DNA of 64,000 nucleotides from Fodinibius salinus (GTDB lineage Bacteria; Bacteroidota; Rhodothermia; Balneolales; Balneolaceae). Numbering within the stretch: position 1 is the stretch's first letter; the number at the start of each line of letters is the position of its first letter. This document shows, piece by piece, positions 8,985-17,706 of this stretch. Below the pieces are notes generated by a model. The model ran no database searches. It worked only from the letters and a program-made list of their open reading frames with translations, and was not told the DNA's origin. A program made the position numbers and the translations under genes. Where the stretch lies: contig NZ_VNHY01000001.1 in the NCBI RefSeq assembly GCF_008124865.1, positions 868,001 through 932,000 of the forward strand, in the 5' to 3' direction.

Positions 8985-9425
8985 TTAATTATCCTTCTCA
9001 GTATTAGATCGGTTTAAATCGGTTGCTTCCAATTTCTTTTGCTTGCTTTCTTTGGTCTCGTTTACTGCCTTAATGACTTCGGCTTCAAAGAGCTGTTCCA
9101 ATCGATCACGCATAGCCTCCGGTTTAAGGTATACAAACAACAATCCGGAAAACAGTAATGGTAACGAAACCAATACAAATCCAAGGCTTTCGCTGCCAAG
9201 CAGATCACCAAGATAAATAGCCAGCGCAACAAGCAGAAAACAAACACCGCCCAAAAGTAATAATACGCCGGCCGTACGCTGCACTGAGGCAGCCATCCAT
9301 CCGGAAATATATTCTCCGGCATTCAGCATTACCAGCTCCAGGCGTTTTTCAATATACAGCTTAATATCAGCAGAAATACGCTGCAGGCGCTGACCTAACT
9401 TGTCACTATTCTTGGACTTGTTCAT
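8985..9425 (-). CDS. Phage holin family protein (holin-X / YqjE-like)
   Basis: This 146-residue protein has a basic amphipathic N-terminal helix (KLGQRLQRISADIKLYIEKR), two hydrophobic helices at about residues 50-75 and 80-105, and a polar C-terminal tail. This is the plan of the putative Actinobacterial Holin-X/YqjE family. Despite the family name there is no lysis gene nearby, and these proteins are normal chromosomal membrane proteins. It lies between a DUF883 gene (four bases upstream) and a coiled-coil gene (five bases downstream). Confidence 0.8.
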   Translation of the reverse strand: MNKSKNSDKLGQRLQRISADIKLYIEKRLELVMLNAGEYISGWMAASVQRTAGVLLLLGGVCFLLVALAIYLGDLLGSESLGFVLVSLPLLFSGLLFVYLKPEAMRDRLEQLFEAEVIKAVNETKESKQKKLEATDLNRSNTEKDN

Positions 9426-9429
9426 GATA

Positions 9430-9642
9430 CTAATCTTCTGAACTAAATAGTTTCCCCAGCATATAACCAGCCAGCAGTCCTCCTGCTACGCTCTTAACGG
9501 GGTGCTTTCGTACCATTCGTTCTACCCGCCCTTTCAATTCATCTACCTGCTCGGTAAGTTCTTCGTCTTCAACGATACGTCGTCCGCGATCAAGGGCCTC
9601 ATCCAGACGATCATTTAAGTTATCCAGTATCTCTTCATTCAT
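9430..9642 (-). CDS. DUF883 family (YqjD/ElaB-like) small membrane protein
   Basis: This 70-residue protein has an amphipathic charged helix over its first 45 residues, then RKHPVKSVAGGLLAGYMLGKLF, the diagnostic DUF883 ending in which a basic patch precedes a short glycine-rich membrane anchor. E. coli YqjD and ElaB attach ribosomes to the inner membrane in stationary phase; whether this protein does so is not known. It is the first gene of the three-gene operon running to 8596. Confidence 0.85.
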   Translation of the reverse strand: MNEEILDNLNDRLDEALDRGRRIVEDEELTEQVDELKGRVERMVRKHPVKSVAGGLLAGYMLGKLFSSED

Positions 9643-9862
9643 AATAGTATCTATCTTGTGTAACGATTGCTTGTTTTATTATAAGGAAATATGAGGAGAG
9701 AAAATATACAGTTTTCTACTTTTGTTATTTATTTGATGCTTAATGTATTGAAGCAGTTGTTACTGTTATATTAAATTAACTATCCCAAATAGATTATACT
9801 ATTTGGAACAAGATAAATAATTATAAAAGTGGCAGTTCATATGCAATATATGCCTCACTAGA

Positions 9863-10093
9863 ATGACCATTCCCGTTCATAAAAAGAAAAACATATTAAA
9901 AACTATCAACGCAATTTAACTAATAATATCAATAGTAATACTTCTTGTATTATTTACTGCTTCATATTTATCTCAAGAAAGTTCGAAAACAGGCCAAGAT
10001 ATTAACAGCGTACCAAAGAACAAATCTGCAAACGACTGTTCAATTAGGCTGTCAAAGATCCCCAGTGACCTTTTCGGAGCATCAACAAAATAG
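9863..10093 (+). pseudogene. Small single-pass membrane ORF interrupted by an in-frame TAA
   Basis: The 521-bp gap between the DUF883 operon and the glycosyltransferase contains a frame that reads like a small membrane protein. An ATG at 9863 gives MTIPVHKKKNILKTINAI, then a TAA at 9917-9919, and then the same frame continues with a hydrophobic stretch LIISIVILLVLFTASYL and a polar tail ending at TAG 10091. A basic N-terminus followed by a membrane segment is a typical anchor, so the stop looks like a later mutation. No alternative ATG, GTG or TTG restarts the frame. It may also be chance, because no homologue is recognised. Confidence 0.35.
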
Positions 10094-10163
10094 TGTACCT
10101 ATCCCTAATAAATTTTTATGCCGTGTTGAGTCCAATAAAGCTTGTTGCCGTTAACCAACTTTA

Positions 10164-11408
10164 CTAGCTGTTCTTCTCCTCAATCCAGCGCGACATATAT
10201 TCTGTGCTGGCCACGCGATGATGCTGTAACATTTGTCCCATAAAATTTTGGCGGCGATGACTTTCCAGGCTATCACTTATTTTCTTTACCCTCTCCATAA
10301 ATTGTTTGGTGAAATCCGGACCAACAAACCTATTGTTAATGATATTGATACCATTTTTCTGTGCCCTGCTCCATGCTGTTTGGTTGCTGTACAATTCTAC
10401 AGCTTTAAATGCAATATCCTCAGGACTGTCAGCTATTTCCCCGGCCCATGGCAGCTCGCCGTTCAATCCTTCGGCTCCGATTGCAGTCGTCACGCTGGGA
10501 GTACCACACTGCATGGCTTCTATCAATTTTCCTTTGAGTCCCGCCCCAAACCTAAGTGGTGCCAACATAATACGGGCTTGCTGTATTACTTCCTGGGATT
10601 TTTTTGCTCGTCCCTCTATAAAAAATCCCTTCTCGGGATTATGGAGCTCCCTTGCTTGCTGTGTGACATATGAACCATAAATATGAAGCTGGGCTTCGGG
10701 CAGTTCTTTTCGTATCAGCGGCCAGATTTTTTCATGAAGATACCAAACCGAATCCCAGTTAGGTGGGTGATGAAAGTTACCGATAGTCATAAAATGTTTG
10801 CGATCATCAAACGATGGCCAACTACGTGATTTCTGCTTGTCAATCTCATCGAACAGAAAAGGAATATAACACAACAGTTCATCATCAATATCAAAAAAGC
10901 TGGTCAGCAACTGCATCTCATATTCTGAAATGATCAGCGACAAATCTGACCGATAAATGCTGGCTATTTCGCGCTTGGCTGTATCTTCATCCAGAAGATC
11001 ATTCTCAGTAAATGTATGCTCCTCTTTCACTGCTTCTTTGCGACTCCGACGCAAAAAGTGCAGATCTTCGGTATCTAGAATACGCAAGGCATTGGGGCAC
11101 TGCTCGGCCACCCGCCATCCAAACTGTTCTTCAATCACAAAACGATCAAACAAAACAGCAGCAGGCTGTAAATTACTCACAAAATCATCAAATGTTGAGC
11201 TGTTTACCTCAATGGAAACGGTTTCAACACCGAGCGACTCCAAATCGGTCCGATATTCACTCTCTGCTGCAGAGGTAGCAAAGGTAATTTGCCAACCGGC
11301 GGACTGAAATATCGAAATCAGCTCCATCATTCTCCTGCCTGCCGCCGATGAGTCGGGCTCCGGCCAAACGTACCCGATTATCAAAAGCTGTTTTGTTGCT
11401 TTGATCAT
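10164..11408 (-). CDS. Glycosyltransferase (GT-B fold, GT4-like)
   Basis: The 414-residue protein has the two-domain GT-B plan. The N-terminal half begins LLIIGYVWPEPDSSAAGRRM, typical of acceptor-binding domains. The C-terminal half carries MTIGNFHHPPNWDS at the domain border, LHIYGSY, and the nucleotide-sugar motif APLRFGAGLKGKLIEAM followed by CGTPSVTT. These proteins transfer a sugar from a nucleotide donor to a glycan, lipid or protein acceptor in the cytoplasm. It stands alone, so the acceptor is unknown. It is not the bacillithiol enzyme BshA, whose N-terminal signature is absent. Confidence 0.87.
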   Translation of the reverse strand: MIKATKQLLIIGYVWPEPDSSAAGRRMMELISIFQSAGWQITFATSAAESEYRTDLESLGVETVSIEVNSSTFDDFVSNLQPAAVLFDRFVIEEQFGWRVAEQCPNALRILDTEDLHFLRRSRKEAVKEEHTFTENDLLDEDTAKREIASIYRSDLSLIISEYEMQLLTSFFDIDDELLCYIPFLFDEIDKQKSRSWPSFDDRKHFMTIGNFHHPPNWDSVWYLHEKIWPLIRKELPEAQLHIYGSYVTQQARELHNPEKGFFIEGRAKKSQEVIQQARIMLAPLRFGAGLKGKLIEAMQCGTPSVTTAIGAEGLNGELPWAGEIADSPEDIAFKAVELYSNQTAWSRAQKNGINIINNRFVGPDFTKQFMERVKKISDSLESHRRQNFMGQMLQHHRVASTEYMSRWIEEKNS

Positions 11409-11638
11409 TGATACTATCGATTAAAATTTATTCCAACCTCCCTTATCCTTCTTCATAAGAAGAGGAAGATCTTCAATCCAATTTTACTTTCTTTTTAAAG
11501 AGTAGAAGAAGGGTCAAAAATCATTTTATAGAAAAATAGGTCTATTAATATCAGGATTAACTCAATTAAGTGATGCCTACATCTGTATTTAATGGTCGCT
11601 GAAATTTAAGCTATATTTAACCGCAATGATAATGAAGA

Positions 11639-12391
11639 ATGACTGATATGCAACTCGATGTTTTAGCTTTAGCACCTCATCCTGATGACACTGAACTTTG
11701 CTGCGGAGGTACTCTTACCGCACTCGTCAACCAGGGCAAAAGTGTAGGCGTTGTGGACTTTACCCGCGGAGAGATGGGCAGTCGCGGAACCCCGGAACAA
11801 CGGCTTTCTGAAGCTCAAGATGCAGCTGAAATTATTGGCCTTGAAGTCCGCAAAAATCTGGGCCTGCCAGATACAAAGCTTAAAAGCATACGCGAATATC
11901 AGAAAAAAATTATTCAACAAATTCGAGCCTATCAGCCGCATATCTGCATTGTTGGCGCTCCCTCGGACCGCCATCCCGATCACGGCAACGGCACCCAACT
12001 TGCGCTGGATGCAATTTTCTACAGCGGACTCACAAAAATTGAGACAACCGGTGAAGAAGGTAATCTTCAGGACCGTTGGCGACCGTCGCATGTGCTCCAT
12101 TTTATGCAGGACCGCCCCTTTAAGCCCGACATTGTTTTTGACATTTCGGATACCTTTGAAACAAAGAAGGAGGCTATTTTAGCTTTCGAAACCCAGTTTA
12201 ATGTTCAGGATACCGGCGATGATCCGGAAACATATATCTCAAACGAGCAGTTTTTTGAGGGTATTGAAGCGCGGGCTCGTCACTATGGACACCTGATCGG
12301 GGCCAAATACGGAGAGCCGTTTAAATATCACAACGGACCAGTACCTATGGAATCATTTGAAACATTTTTTGAGACGGAACCACAGCGGTGA
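11639..12391 (+). CDS. bshB1: Bacillithiol biosynthesis deacetylase BshB1
   Basis: BshB1 removes the acetyl group from N-acetylglucosaminyl-malate, the second step in bacillithiol synthesis. The 250-residue product has the PIG-L zinc motif APHPDDTE (H14, D16, D17), and the subfamily segments LCCGGTL, DFTRGEMGSRGT and DRHPDHGNG that separate BshB1 from other PIG-L proteins. Two Met codons (residues 1 and 4) are possible starts. bshA and bshC are not in this window, as often in Bacteroidota where they are scattered. It converges on the inositol monophosphatase gene. Confidence 0.92.
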   Translation: MTDMQLDVLALAPHPDDTELCCGGTLTALVNQGKSVGVVDFTRGEMGSRGTPEQRLSEAQDAAEIIGLEVRKNLGLPDTKLKSIREYQKKIIQQIRAYQPHICIVGAPSDRHPDHGNGTQLALDAIFYSGLTKIETTGEEGNLQDRWRPSHVLHFMQDRPFKPDIVFDISDTFETKKEAILAFETQFNVQDTGDDPETYISNEQFFEGIEARARHYGHLIGAKYGEPFKYHNGPVPMESFETFFETEPQR

Positions 12392-12441
12392 GACGACAGA
12401 TGGTAAACGTGAATTGTGAGAGAAACTAGCAATTACTGCTC

Positions 12442-13269
12442 TTATATCATTTCACGTCTGCCGTTTCGCTCCTCTTCCGAAAAATAGTTTTCCATTTCAT
12501 CCAGCAAAAAATCATGCACCACTGCATTCCCCGCCATAATACGCCGGCCAAGTAGCCAGTTGTCACTACCCTTCCAGTCAGAAACAATACCCCCGGCCTC
12601 TTGCACAATTAAAGCCGCAGCACCAACATCCCAGGGATTGAGCGCGTACTCATAAAAGCCGTCAAAACGTCCACATGCCACACAACATAAATCGTAAGAA
12701 GCCGCACCGGCACGCCGAACAGCCTGAACATTATTCATCAGCATGCGAAAAAACTGCAGGTAATGATCAACCAGACTCATATCATTATAGGGAAACCCTG
12801 TACCTACCATAGCCTTTTGAGGATCATCACATTTTGATACAGAGATCGGGTTTCCATTCCGATAAGCACCGTGGCCGTTGAGCGCTGTAAACAGTTCGCC
12901 GGATGAAACCTCAAGCACCACTCCTACTTGCGGCTTGCGATTTTCCCATAACCCGATAGACACACAGTAAACCGGGAAGCCATGCGCAAAATTAGTAGTC
13001 CCGTCAATGGGATCAATTAGCCAGGTACGTTCTTCCGGGAGTGTCAATTCTTCTGCACTTTCTTCAGCCAAAATATAATCTGCGGGAAAGTTGCTTTCGA
13101 TGATAGAAAGAATTTGCTCTTCCGCTTTTACATCAGCCTCTGTCACCAGATCGTTTTTGCCTTTGTAATCAACCGAGAAGTTGCGTTCCGTCTGATAATT
13201 TTGAATAATTTCAGCCGCCGATTTTACGGCCTTTTTTGATACGGTTAACTCTTCTAAATACTTTGACAT
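12442..13269 (-). CDS. suhB: Inositol monophosphatase family protein
   Basis: The 275-residue protein has the metal-binding signatures of the lithium-sensitive phosphatase superfamily: the GKNDLVTEAD segment, E69/E70 in LAEES, the DPIDGTTNF motif with D86 and D89, and the C-terminal NPWDVGAAALIVQEAGG. Members hydrolyse myo-inositol 1-phosphate or related sugar phosphates with magnesium; SuhB also acts in rRNA antitermination in E. coli. Substrate is not certain. It starts 41 bases after the dnaG stop and is probably co-transcribed with it. Confidence 0.9.
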   Translation of the reverse strand: MSKYLEELTVSKKAVKSAAEIIQNYQTERNFSVDYKGKNDLVTEADVKAEEQILSIIESNFPADYILAEESAEELTLPEERTWLIDPIDGTTNFAHGFPVYCVSIGLWENRKPQVGVVLEVSSGELFTALNGHGAYRNGNPISVSKCDDPQKAMVGTGFPYNDMSLVDHYLQFFRMLMNNVQAVRRAGAASYDLCCVACGRFDGFYEYALNPWDVGAAALIVQEAGGIVSDWKGSDNWLLGRRIMAGNAVVHDFLLDEMENYFSEEERNGRREMI

Positions 13270-13310
13270 CTATAACATTAAATTTGGAAAAATTACTTAC
13301 TCAATATCCA

Positions 13311-15359
13311 TTACTGATTCCGTTCGTGCTTCATCTTATACTCAAATACTTTATCAGAGACTTTTTTTGCCGCATCAGAATCAGGATCGGGGAATAGTTC
13401 ATCGATAGGTGATTGTTGTAAAATAGTACGCTGACGTCCAGCCTCTTTCATCGCTTTCATTACTTTTTTTCGCTCTTCATCTTCAGCCGAATTATACCGT
13501 TCATAAAGCTCTACCTGCAGGCGATCCAAATAATGGATCTTTAATGCTTTTAACGCCCCTTTGGCCGTCCGGTATGGGTTCTTATCCTTCTTATATTGAA
13601 CCCCCACCTTTTCGTGATGACGCTCGCTCACCGAATGTTCTTCAAGCGCCACCTCTCCCACCAACTTAGGATACGGATGTTCGCGATCAGCATAAACTTC
13701 TATTGATACTTCCTTTTCATCCTTGTACCGGGCAATGATATCCTCGTAAAATTTTCGCAGTTGTTTATCTTCAAACTGCTGGCCATTACACTGCGACCCA
13801 ATATAATCAATGATGTCACGGTCGTATATTAGCATCAGGCGAATGAGCTCTTTCTCATAATTGGGACGCTTGCCACGGGGCTGCGATTGTCGTTGATCCT
13901 GCTGATTGGCGTCTGTCTGTTCATTAAATGCAACGGTATGCGGTTGAGAGGCGCGGGAACGGCCATTATCCTGATCCCTATTAGATCGCCGGGCCTCACG
14001 TTCTCTGCGCTTTTTTTCGCGCCGCTTAGCCTTTTGGCGCTCTTCTTTAAGATCTTTGCGAATTTTACCCAGTTCATCAAAAAGAGCGCGGTCACCCACT
14101 TTCGCCTTGCTGTTGAGATGCTGCACAAATGTTTCGCGGGACACCGGATCCGGCATGTGGGCAATACTTTCCAGAATTTCAGAAATAACGTTCTTCTTCT
14201 CTGCAGGATTTTCCCAGCGCCCCTCTTCTTTGGCTTTATGAATCTGATACGTTAAAAAGTTTTCTGATTCCTCCTTTTTCATTTCCAGAAAAGAATCCTT
14301 GCCGAACTGACGCACAAATGAGTCGGGATCCTCACCTTTGGGCAGCTCCAGCAGGTTCACATCCATACCTTCGCGCAGTGCTATATTTATGCCCCGCTTC
14401 ATCGCCCGCTGACCGGCGGAATCGGAATCATAAATCATCGTAATGGTATCGCCATAACGATGCAATAGCTTCATCTGTCGGGGCGTCAGCGAGGTACCGC
14501 TGGAAGCAGCCACATTATCGATACCCTTTTGCTGCAGTGAAATTACATCCGTATATCCTTCCACTAAAATCACTTCATCAGTTTTACGGATTTCATTTTT
14601 CGCAAAATTGATACCGTAGAGTACAGAGCTCTTATCATATACTTTGGTCTGCGGTGAGTTGATATATTTTGCGGCTTTTTCTTCACCGAGTACACGTCCC
14701 GCATAAGCAATAACTTTACCCGAGGGATTAAAAATTGGGAACATAAGTCGACCGCGGAAGGCATCATAAAAACCATCATCGCGATTACTCGGCTTTACCA
14801 ATCCGGATTCTAGTAAATACTCTTCCTTAATACCGGAATCAATAGCTGTTTTATAAAGTTTATCGCCGCCAGCGGGAGCATATCCTAACCCATATTTTTT
14901 TATGATTGACCGGTCATATCCCCGTTGTTGTAAATATTCACGCGCTTTTTCGGCCTCATCGGTTTCCACCAGGTGACGATGAAAAAAGACACCGGCATAT
15001 TTTAAAGCGTAATAAATACCCTCGCGAAGGTGGTGCTGTTCGTCAAACTCCTCGTCATCTTTTTCGGGTAAGGAAACGCCGTAACGGTCGGCCAGTGAGC
15101 GCATAGCTTCCACAAATCCCACGCCCTCCATAGCCATCACAAAATTAAATACATCGCCCGACTCTCCACAGCCAAAACATTTATAAATACCTAAATCCGG
15201 TGTCACATGAAAAGAAGCTGTCTTCTCATCATGAAATGGACAAAGACCTTTCCAGCTGCGCCCGGAACGCTTTAATTTTACGTAGTCTTCGACCACCTCG
15301 ACGATATCCGCCGCCCCTCGTACTTCTTCTTTTTTTTCGTCGGGAATCATAGCTGCCAT
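13311..15359 (-). CDS. dnaG: DNA primase
   Basis: DnaG makes the RNA primers for replication. The 682-residue protein has an N-terminal CHC2 zinc finger (C40, H43, C61, C64), an RNA-polymerase catalytic core with the TOPRIM motifs VILVEGYTDVISL and YDSDSAGQRA, and a C-terminal helicase-binding domain. Between core and C-terminus is a very charged linker rich in Arg, Lys, Gln and Asn (about residues 435-500), which makes it somewhat longer than the usual 580-650 residues. It is followed closely by the monophosphatase gene. rpoD, its common neighbour elsewhere, is not here. Confidence 0.97.
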   Translation of the reverse strand: MAAMIPDEKKEEVRGAADIVEVVEDYVKLKRSGRSWKGLCPFHDEKTASFHVTPDLGIYKCFGCGESGDVFNFVMAMEGVGFVEAMRSLADRYGVSLPEKDDEEFDEQHHLREGIYYALKYAGVFFHRHLVETDEAEKAREYLQQRGYDRSIIKKYGLGYAPAGGDKLYKTAIDSGIKEEYLLESGLVKPSNRDDGFYDAFRGRLMFPIFNPSGKVIAYAGRVLGEEKAAKYINSPQTKVYDKSSVLYGINFAKNEIRKTDEVILVEGYTDVISLQQKGIDNVAASSGTSLTPRQMKLLHRYGDTITMIYDSDSAGQRAMKRGINIALREGMDVNLLELPKGEDPDSFVRQFGKDSFLEMKKEESENFLTYQIHKAKEEGRWENPAEKKNVISEILESIAHMPDPVSRETFVQHLNSKAKVGDRALFDELGKIRKDLKEERQKAKRREKKRREREARRSNRDQDNGRSRASQPHTVAFNEQTDANQQDQRQSQPRGKRPNYEKELIRLMLIYDRDIIDYIGSQCNGQQFEDKQLRKFYEDIIARYKDEKEVSIEVYADREHPYPKLVGEVALEEHSVSERHHEKVGVQYKKDKNPYRTAKGALKALKIHYLDRLQVELYERYNSAEDEERKKVMKAMKEAGRQRTILQQSPIDELFPDPDSDAAKKVSDKVFEYKMKHERNQ

Positions 15360-15574
15360 AGCACTGAAATGATAACAGAATTATGAATGATATTCATCCT
15401 TATAATCAGGAATTAGGAATTAAAAAAATCAGGAATATAAAACCATAACTATCTATCTTATCCATTATTCATTTAAAATTACTAATTCTCTACTCTCATC
15501 TTTGCCAAATCATAATGATGTGGGTATATTCCGATCGACTTGAAGAAACTTTTTAACTTAATTTTTGAAAGTTC

Positions 15575-16450
15575 ATGAGCGTACTTGTAGGTAATGATAC
15601 TCGACTCGTTGTACAGGGAATTACAGGTAGTGAAGGTAGCTTCCATGCCGAACAAATGATTGAATACGGTACCGATGTGGTAGCTGGCGTTACACCCGGT
15701 AAGGGTGGACAGACGCATCACGATCTGCCAGTTTATAATACGGTGGCTGATGCCGTGGAAAAAGAAAATGCAAATACCTCGGTCATTTTTGTACCACCCG
15801 CTTTTGCAGGCGATGCCATTTCTGAGGCTGCTTTTGCCGGTATTGAAGTCATTATCTGCATTACCGAAGGCATCCCCGTAAAGGACATGATTACCGCCAA
15901 AGAGATTGTAAATAATCACGATGCCACACTCATCGGTCCTAATTGTCCTGGTGTAATTACTCCCGGAGAAGCAAAGATTGGCATTATGCCCGGCAGCATT
16001 TTTACGCCTGGTAAAGTAGGTCTCATCTCTCGTTCCGGAACACTTACATACGAAGCAGTTGATCAGCTTACTAAAGCTGACTTGGGACAAAGCACAGCTA
16101 TCGGCATCGGCGGCGATCCGGTCATCGGCACTACGCATACTGATGCAGTAAAAATCTTTGAGAACGATGATGAAACCGAAGCTATTGTGCTAATTGGTGA
16201 AATTGGCGGTACGGCCGAGGAAGAAGCTGCAGCATATATCGAAGAAAATGTAGATAAGCCGGTGGTTGCATTTATTGCAGGCAGTACGGCACCTCCCGGC
16301 CGACGAATGGGGCATGCCGGTGCTATTATTTCTGGTGGTGAAGGCGGTGCCGATGCTAAGAAACAGGCACTGCGCGATGCAGGCGTTACCGTTGTTGATA
16401 GTCCTGCTGAAATCGGTACTACGCTCAAAGAATTGCTGGAAACTGCTTAA
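15575..16450 (+). CDS. sucD: Succinyl-CoA ligase (ADP/GDP-forming) alpha subunit
   Basis: SucD with SucC converts succinyl-CoA to succinate with substrate-level phosphorylation in the TCA cycle. The 291-residue protein has the CoA-binding N-terminus [19 protein letters not shown], the conserved [20 protein letters not shown], and the phosphohistidine H247 in [10 protein letters not shown]. Length is normal. sucC is not adjacent, which is common in this lineage. A strong terminator follows, so it is probably transcribed alone. Confidence 0.97.
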   Translation: MSVLVGNDTRLVVQGITGSEGSFHAEQMIEYGTDVVAGVTPGKGGQTHHDLPVYNTVADAVEKENANTSVIFVPPAFAGDAISEAAFAGIEVIICITEGIPVKDMITAKEIVNNHDATLIGPNCPGVITPGEAKIGIMPGSIFTPGKVGLISRSGTLTYEAVDQLTKADLGQSTAIGIGGDPVIGTTHTDAVKIFENDDETEAIVLIGEIGGTAEEEAAAYIEENVDKPVVAFIAGSTAPPGRRMGHAGAIISGGEGGADAKKQALRDAGVTVVDSPAEIGTTLKELLETA

Positions 16451-16464
16451 GTTATATTCTTTAC

Positions 16465-16504
16465 TGATCCGATCGTTTCAAACCGATCGGATCATCTTTT
16501 TTTT
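16465..16504 (+). terminator. Rho-independent terminator after sucD
   Basis: A perfect 11-bp stem (TGATCCGATCG at 16465-16475 with CGATCGGATCA at 16484-16494) closes an 8-base loop and leads into a long T tract. Confidence 0.9.
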
Positions 16505-16616
16505 CCTGTCATTATATTCCAAGGACCTGGATTAGTATTTTACTTAAATGAAATTTTCAAGAGGTCCTGAAACAAGTTAGGATGATATTTTTTAAAATTT
16601 AATCCGGGTATATATT

Positions 16617-16802
16617 ATGGCATACCTTATATTTGGTCTGGCAACGGGTACTTTTGTCTGTGGATTGATTGAGCACTTCCACAAAGACGATCAGTCCAGC
16701 TGGATTAAGCCTTCCTACCTATTTGGCATCAGCGGACTCGGATATGCTTCATTCTTATATTTTGCTTGGCCTCTGCTGCAACAAGTATTTTCACATTTCT
16801 GA
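16617..16802 (+). CDS. Small two-helix membrane protein, unknown function
   Basis: This 61-residue protein has a hydrophobic helix (YLIFGLATGTFVCGLIEHF), a short charged loop HKDDQSSWIKPS, and a second hydrophobic helix ending in FAWPLLQQVF. It is not a recognised family. It sits between the sucD terminator and the His/Cys-rich small proteins that precede the TonB receptor, 39 bases before the next start. It may therefore belong to the same transcript and act in the membrane part of that uptake system, but there is no direct proof. Confidence 0.6.
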   Translation: MAYLIFGLATGTFVCGLIEHFHKDDQSSWIKPSYLFGISGLGYASFLYFAWPLLQQVFSHF

Positions 16803-16841
16803 TTTGTAAGGTTATTAGCCAAGCACTAACTTTAGAAACTG

Positions 16842-17165
16842 ATGAAAAAGCGTAGATTTTATATTTGGCTAAGTGTTGCCATCATGCTCATTATGAGCAT
16901 GAACCTTATCATTTCTACGCTTCATTCCCATCATAATTTAGAGCTCCACAACTCCACCGATTTTGCGGATACTGGGCAGTGCCTATCCGCTGATAATCAC
17001 CTCTGCCCCATTTGTGGATATATTCTACAAACTGACCCTCCTTCAGATTTCTCTTTTGCTGATATTTTCCTCGATGTTACCGAAGTGGTAAAAGATCGGC
17101 GTGATACATCTACTTTTTCTCCTTCCTACAATATTCGCAAAGGACGTTCTCCTCCAATGGGCTAA
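16842..17165 (+). CDS. Small exported His/Cys-rich protein (DUF2946-like)
   Basis: The 107-residue protein has one N-terminal hydrophobic helix (IWLSVAIMLIMSMNLIIS) that can act as a signal peptide or anchor. After it comes a histidine cluster (LHSHHNLELH) and a cysteine motif in NHLCPICGYIL. The same order of helix, HxH cluster and CxxC appears in the protein at 17335-17706, so the two look like diverged paralogues. Small proteins of this plan often accompany TonB-dependent metal receptors, where the ligands could pass copper or zinc across the periplasm. Metal and function are inferred. Confidence 0.65.
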   Translation: MKKRRFYIWLSVAIMLIMSMNLIISTLHSHHNLELHNSTDFADTGQCLSADNHLCPICGYILQTDPPSDFSFADIFLDVTEVVKDRRDTSTFSPSYNIRKGRSPPMG

Positions 17166-17334
17166 CAGTTGAGGGATATTATATGTAGCAGTATATCAGC
17201 TGGATATATCAAAGCTAGTTGATACACAATTAATCCATCGCTGATAATACATCTCTAACCTAATTAGATTTTAAACGATCATATAAAAATACGGCTGTAA
17301 TACGTCCAATTTATTTGATCTTTAATCAGGACCT

Positions 17335-17706
17335 GTGTTACGCATCAAAACCAACATATTTAAACAATCCATAATTTTTGTAGTTGGAGTATGCCTTATT
17401 GCTTCGGCATTTCATTTCCACCAGCTACATCCTGATTACAATTTCAACAACTTTTCGCTTGATCACCACTTAACAAATTCCCAGCCCGACTGTATTGCCT
17501 GTCAAAATTTACTACAGAGCAAGTTTGTAAATCCTGATAATTCTATAACAATATACTTTGAGATAACAACACAAATTGGGTTTAGCAGTATCCCCCTCAA
17601 AGTCCTGGAACATACTGGTCTTAACAATAAGTCTCCGCCTGCCAGCTGTACCGTTTGTTTTTCTAACACAGATTTTAATAACCTATTATTGAAACCAGTA
17701 TTATGA
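17335..17706 (+). CDS. Small exported His/Cys-rich protein coupled to the TonB receptor
   Basis: The 123-residue protein begins with GTG at 17335 and has a hydrophobic N-terminal helix (SIIFVVGVCLIASAF). Then come histidines in FHFHQLH and LDHHLT, a CxxC in PDCIACQNLLQ, and a second CxxC in ASCTVC near the end. Its TGA stop overlaps the ATG of the TonB receptor (ATGA at 17703-17706), so translation of the two is coupled. This fixes it as part of the same system. It resembles the 107-residue protein upstream and small metal-binding proteins found with copper receptors. The metal is not shown by sequence. Confidence 0.7.
   Translation: MLRIKTNIFKQSIIFVVGVCLIASAFHFHQLHPDYNFNNFSLDHHLTNSQPDCIACQNLLQSKFVNPDNSITIYFEITTQIGFSSIPLKVLEHTGLNNKSPPASCTVCFSNTDFNNLLLKPVL

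Noticed and set aside
8985-9425. Holin-like gene as a sign of prophage
   Set aside because: The holin-X/YqjE family is chromosomal; there is no lysin, capsid, integrase or att site nearby.
9945-10154. A 69-codon + strand ORF in the gap before the glycosyltransferase
   Set aside because: It has no membrane or domain signal and lies in a different frame from the better-looking stop-interrupted membrane ORF at 9863-10093.
17166-17334. Possible cobalamin riboswitch upstream of the TonB receptor
   Set aside because: The B12-box sequence and the matching long fold are absent; only weak short repeats are present.
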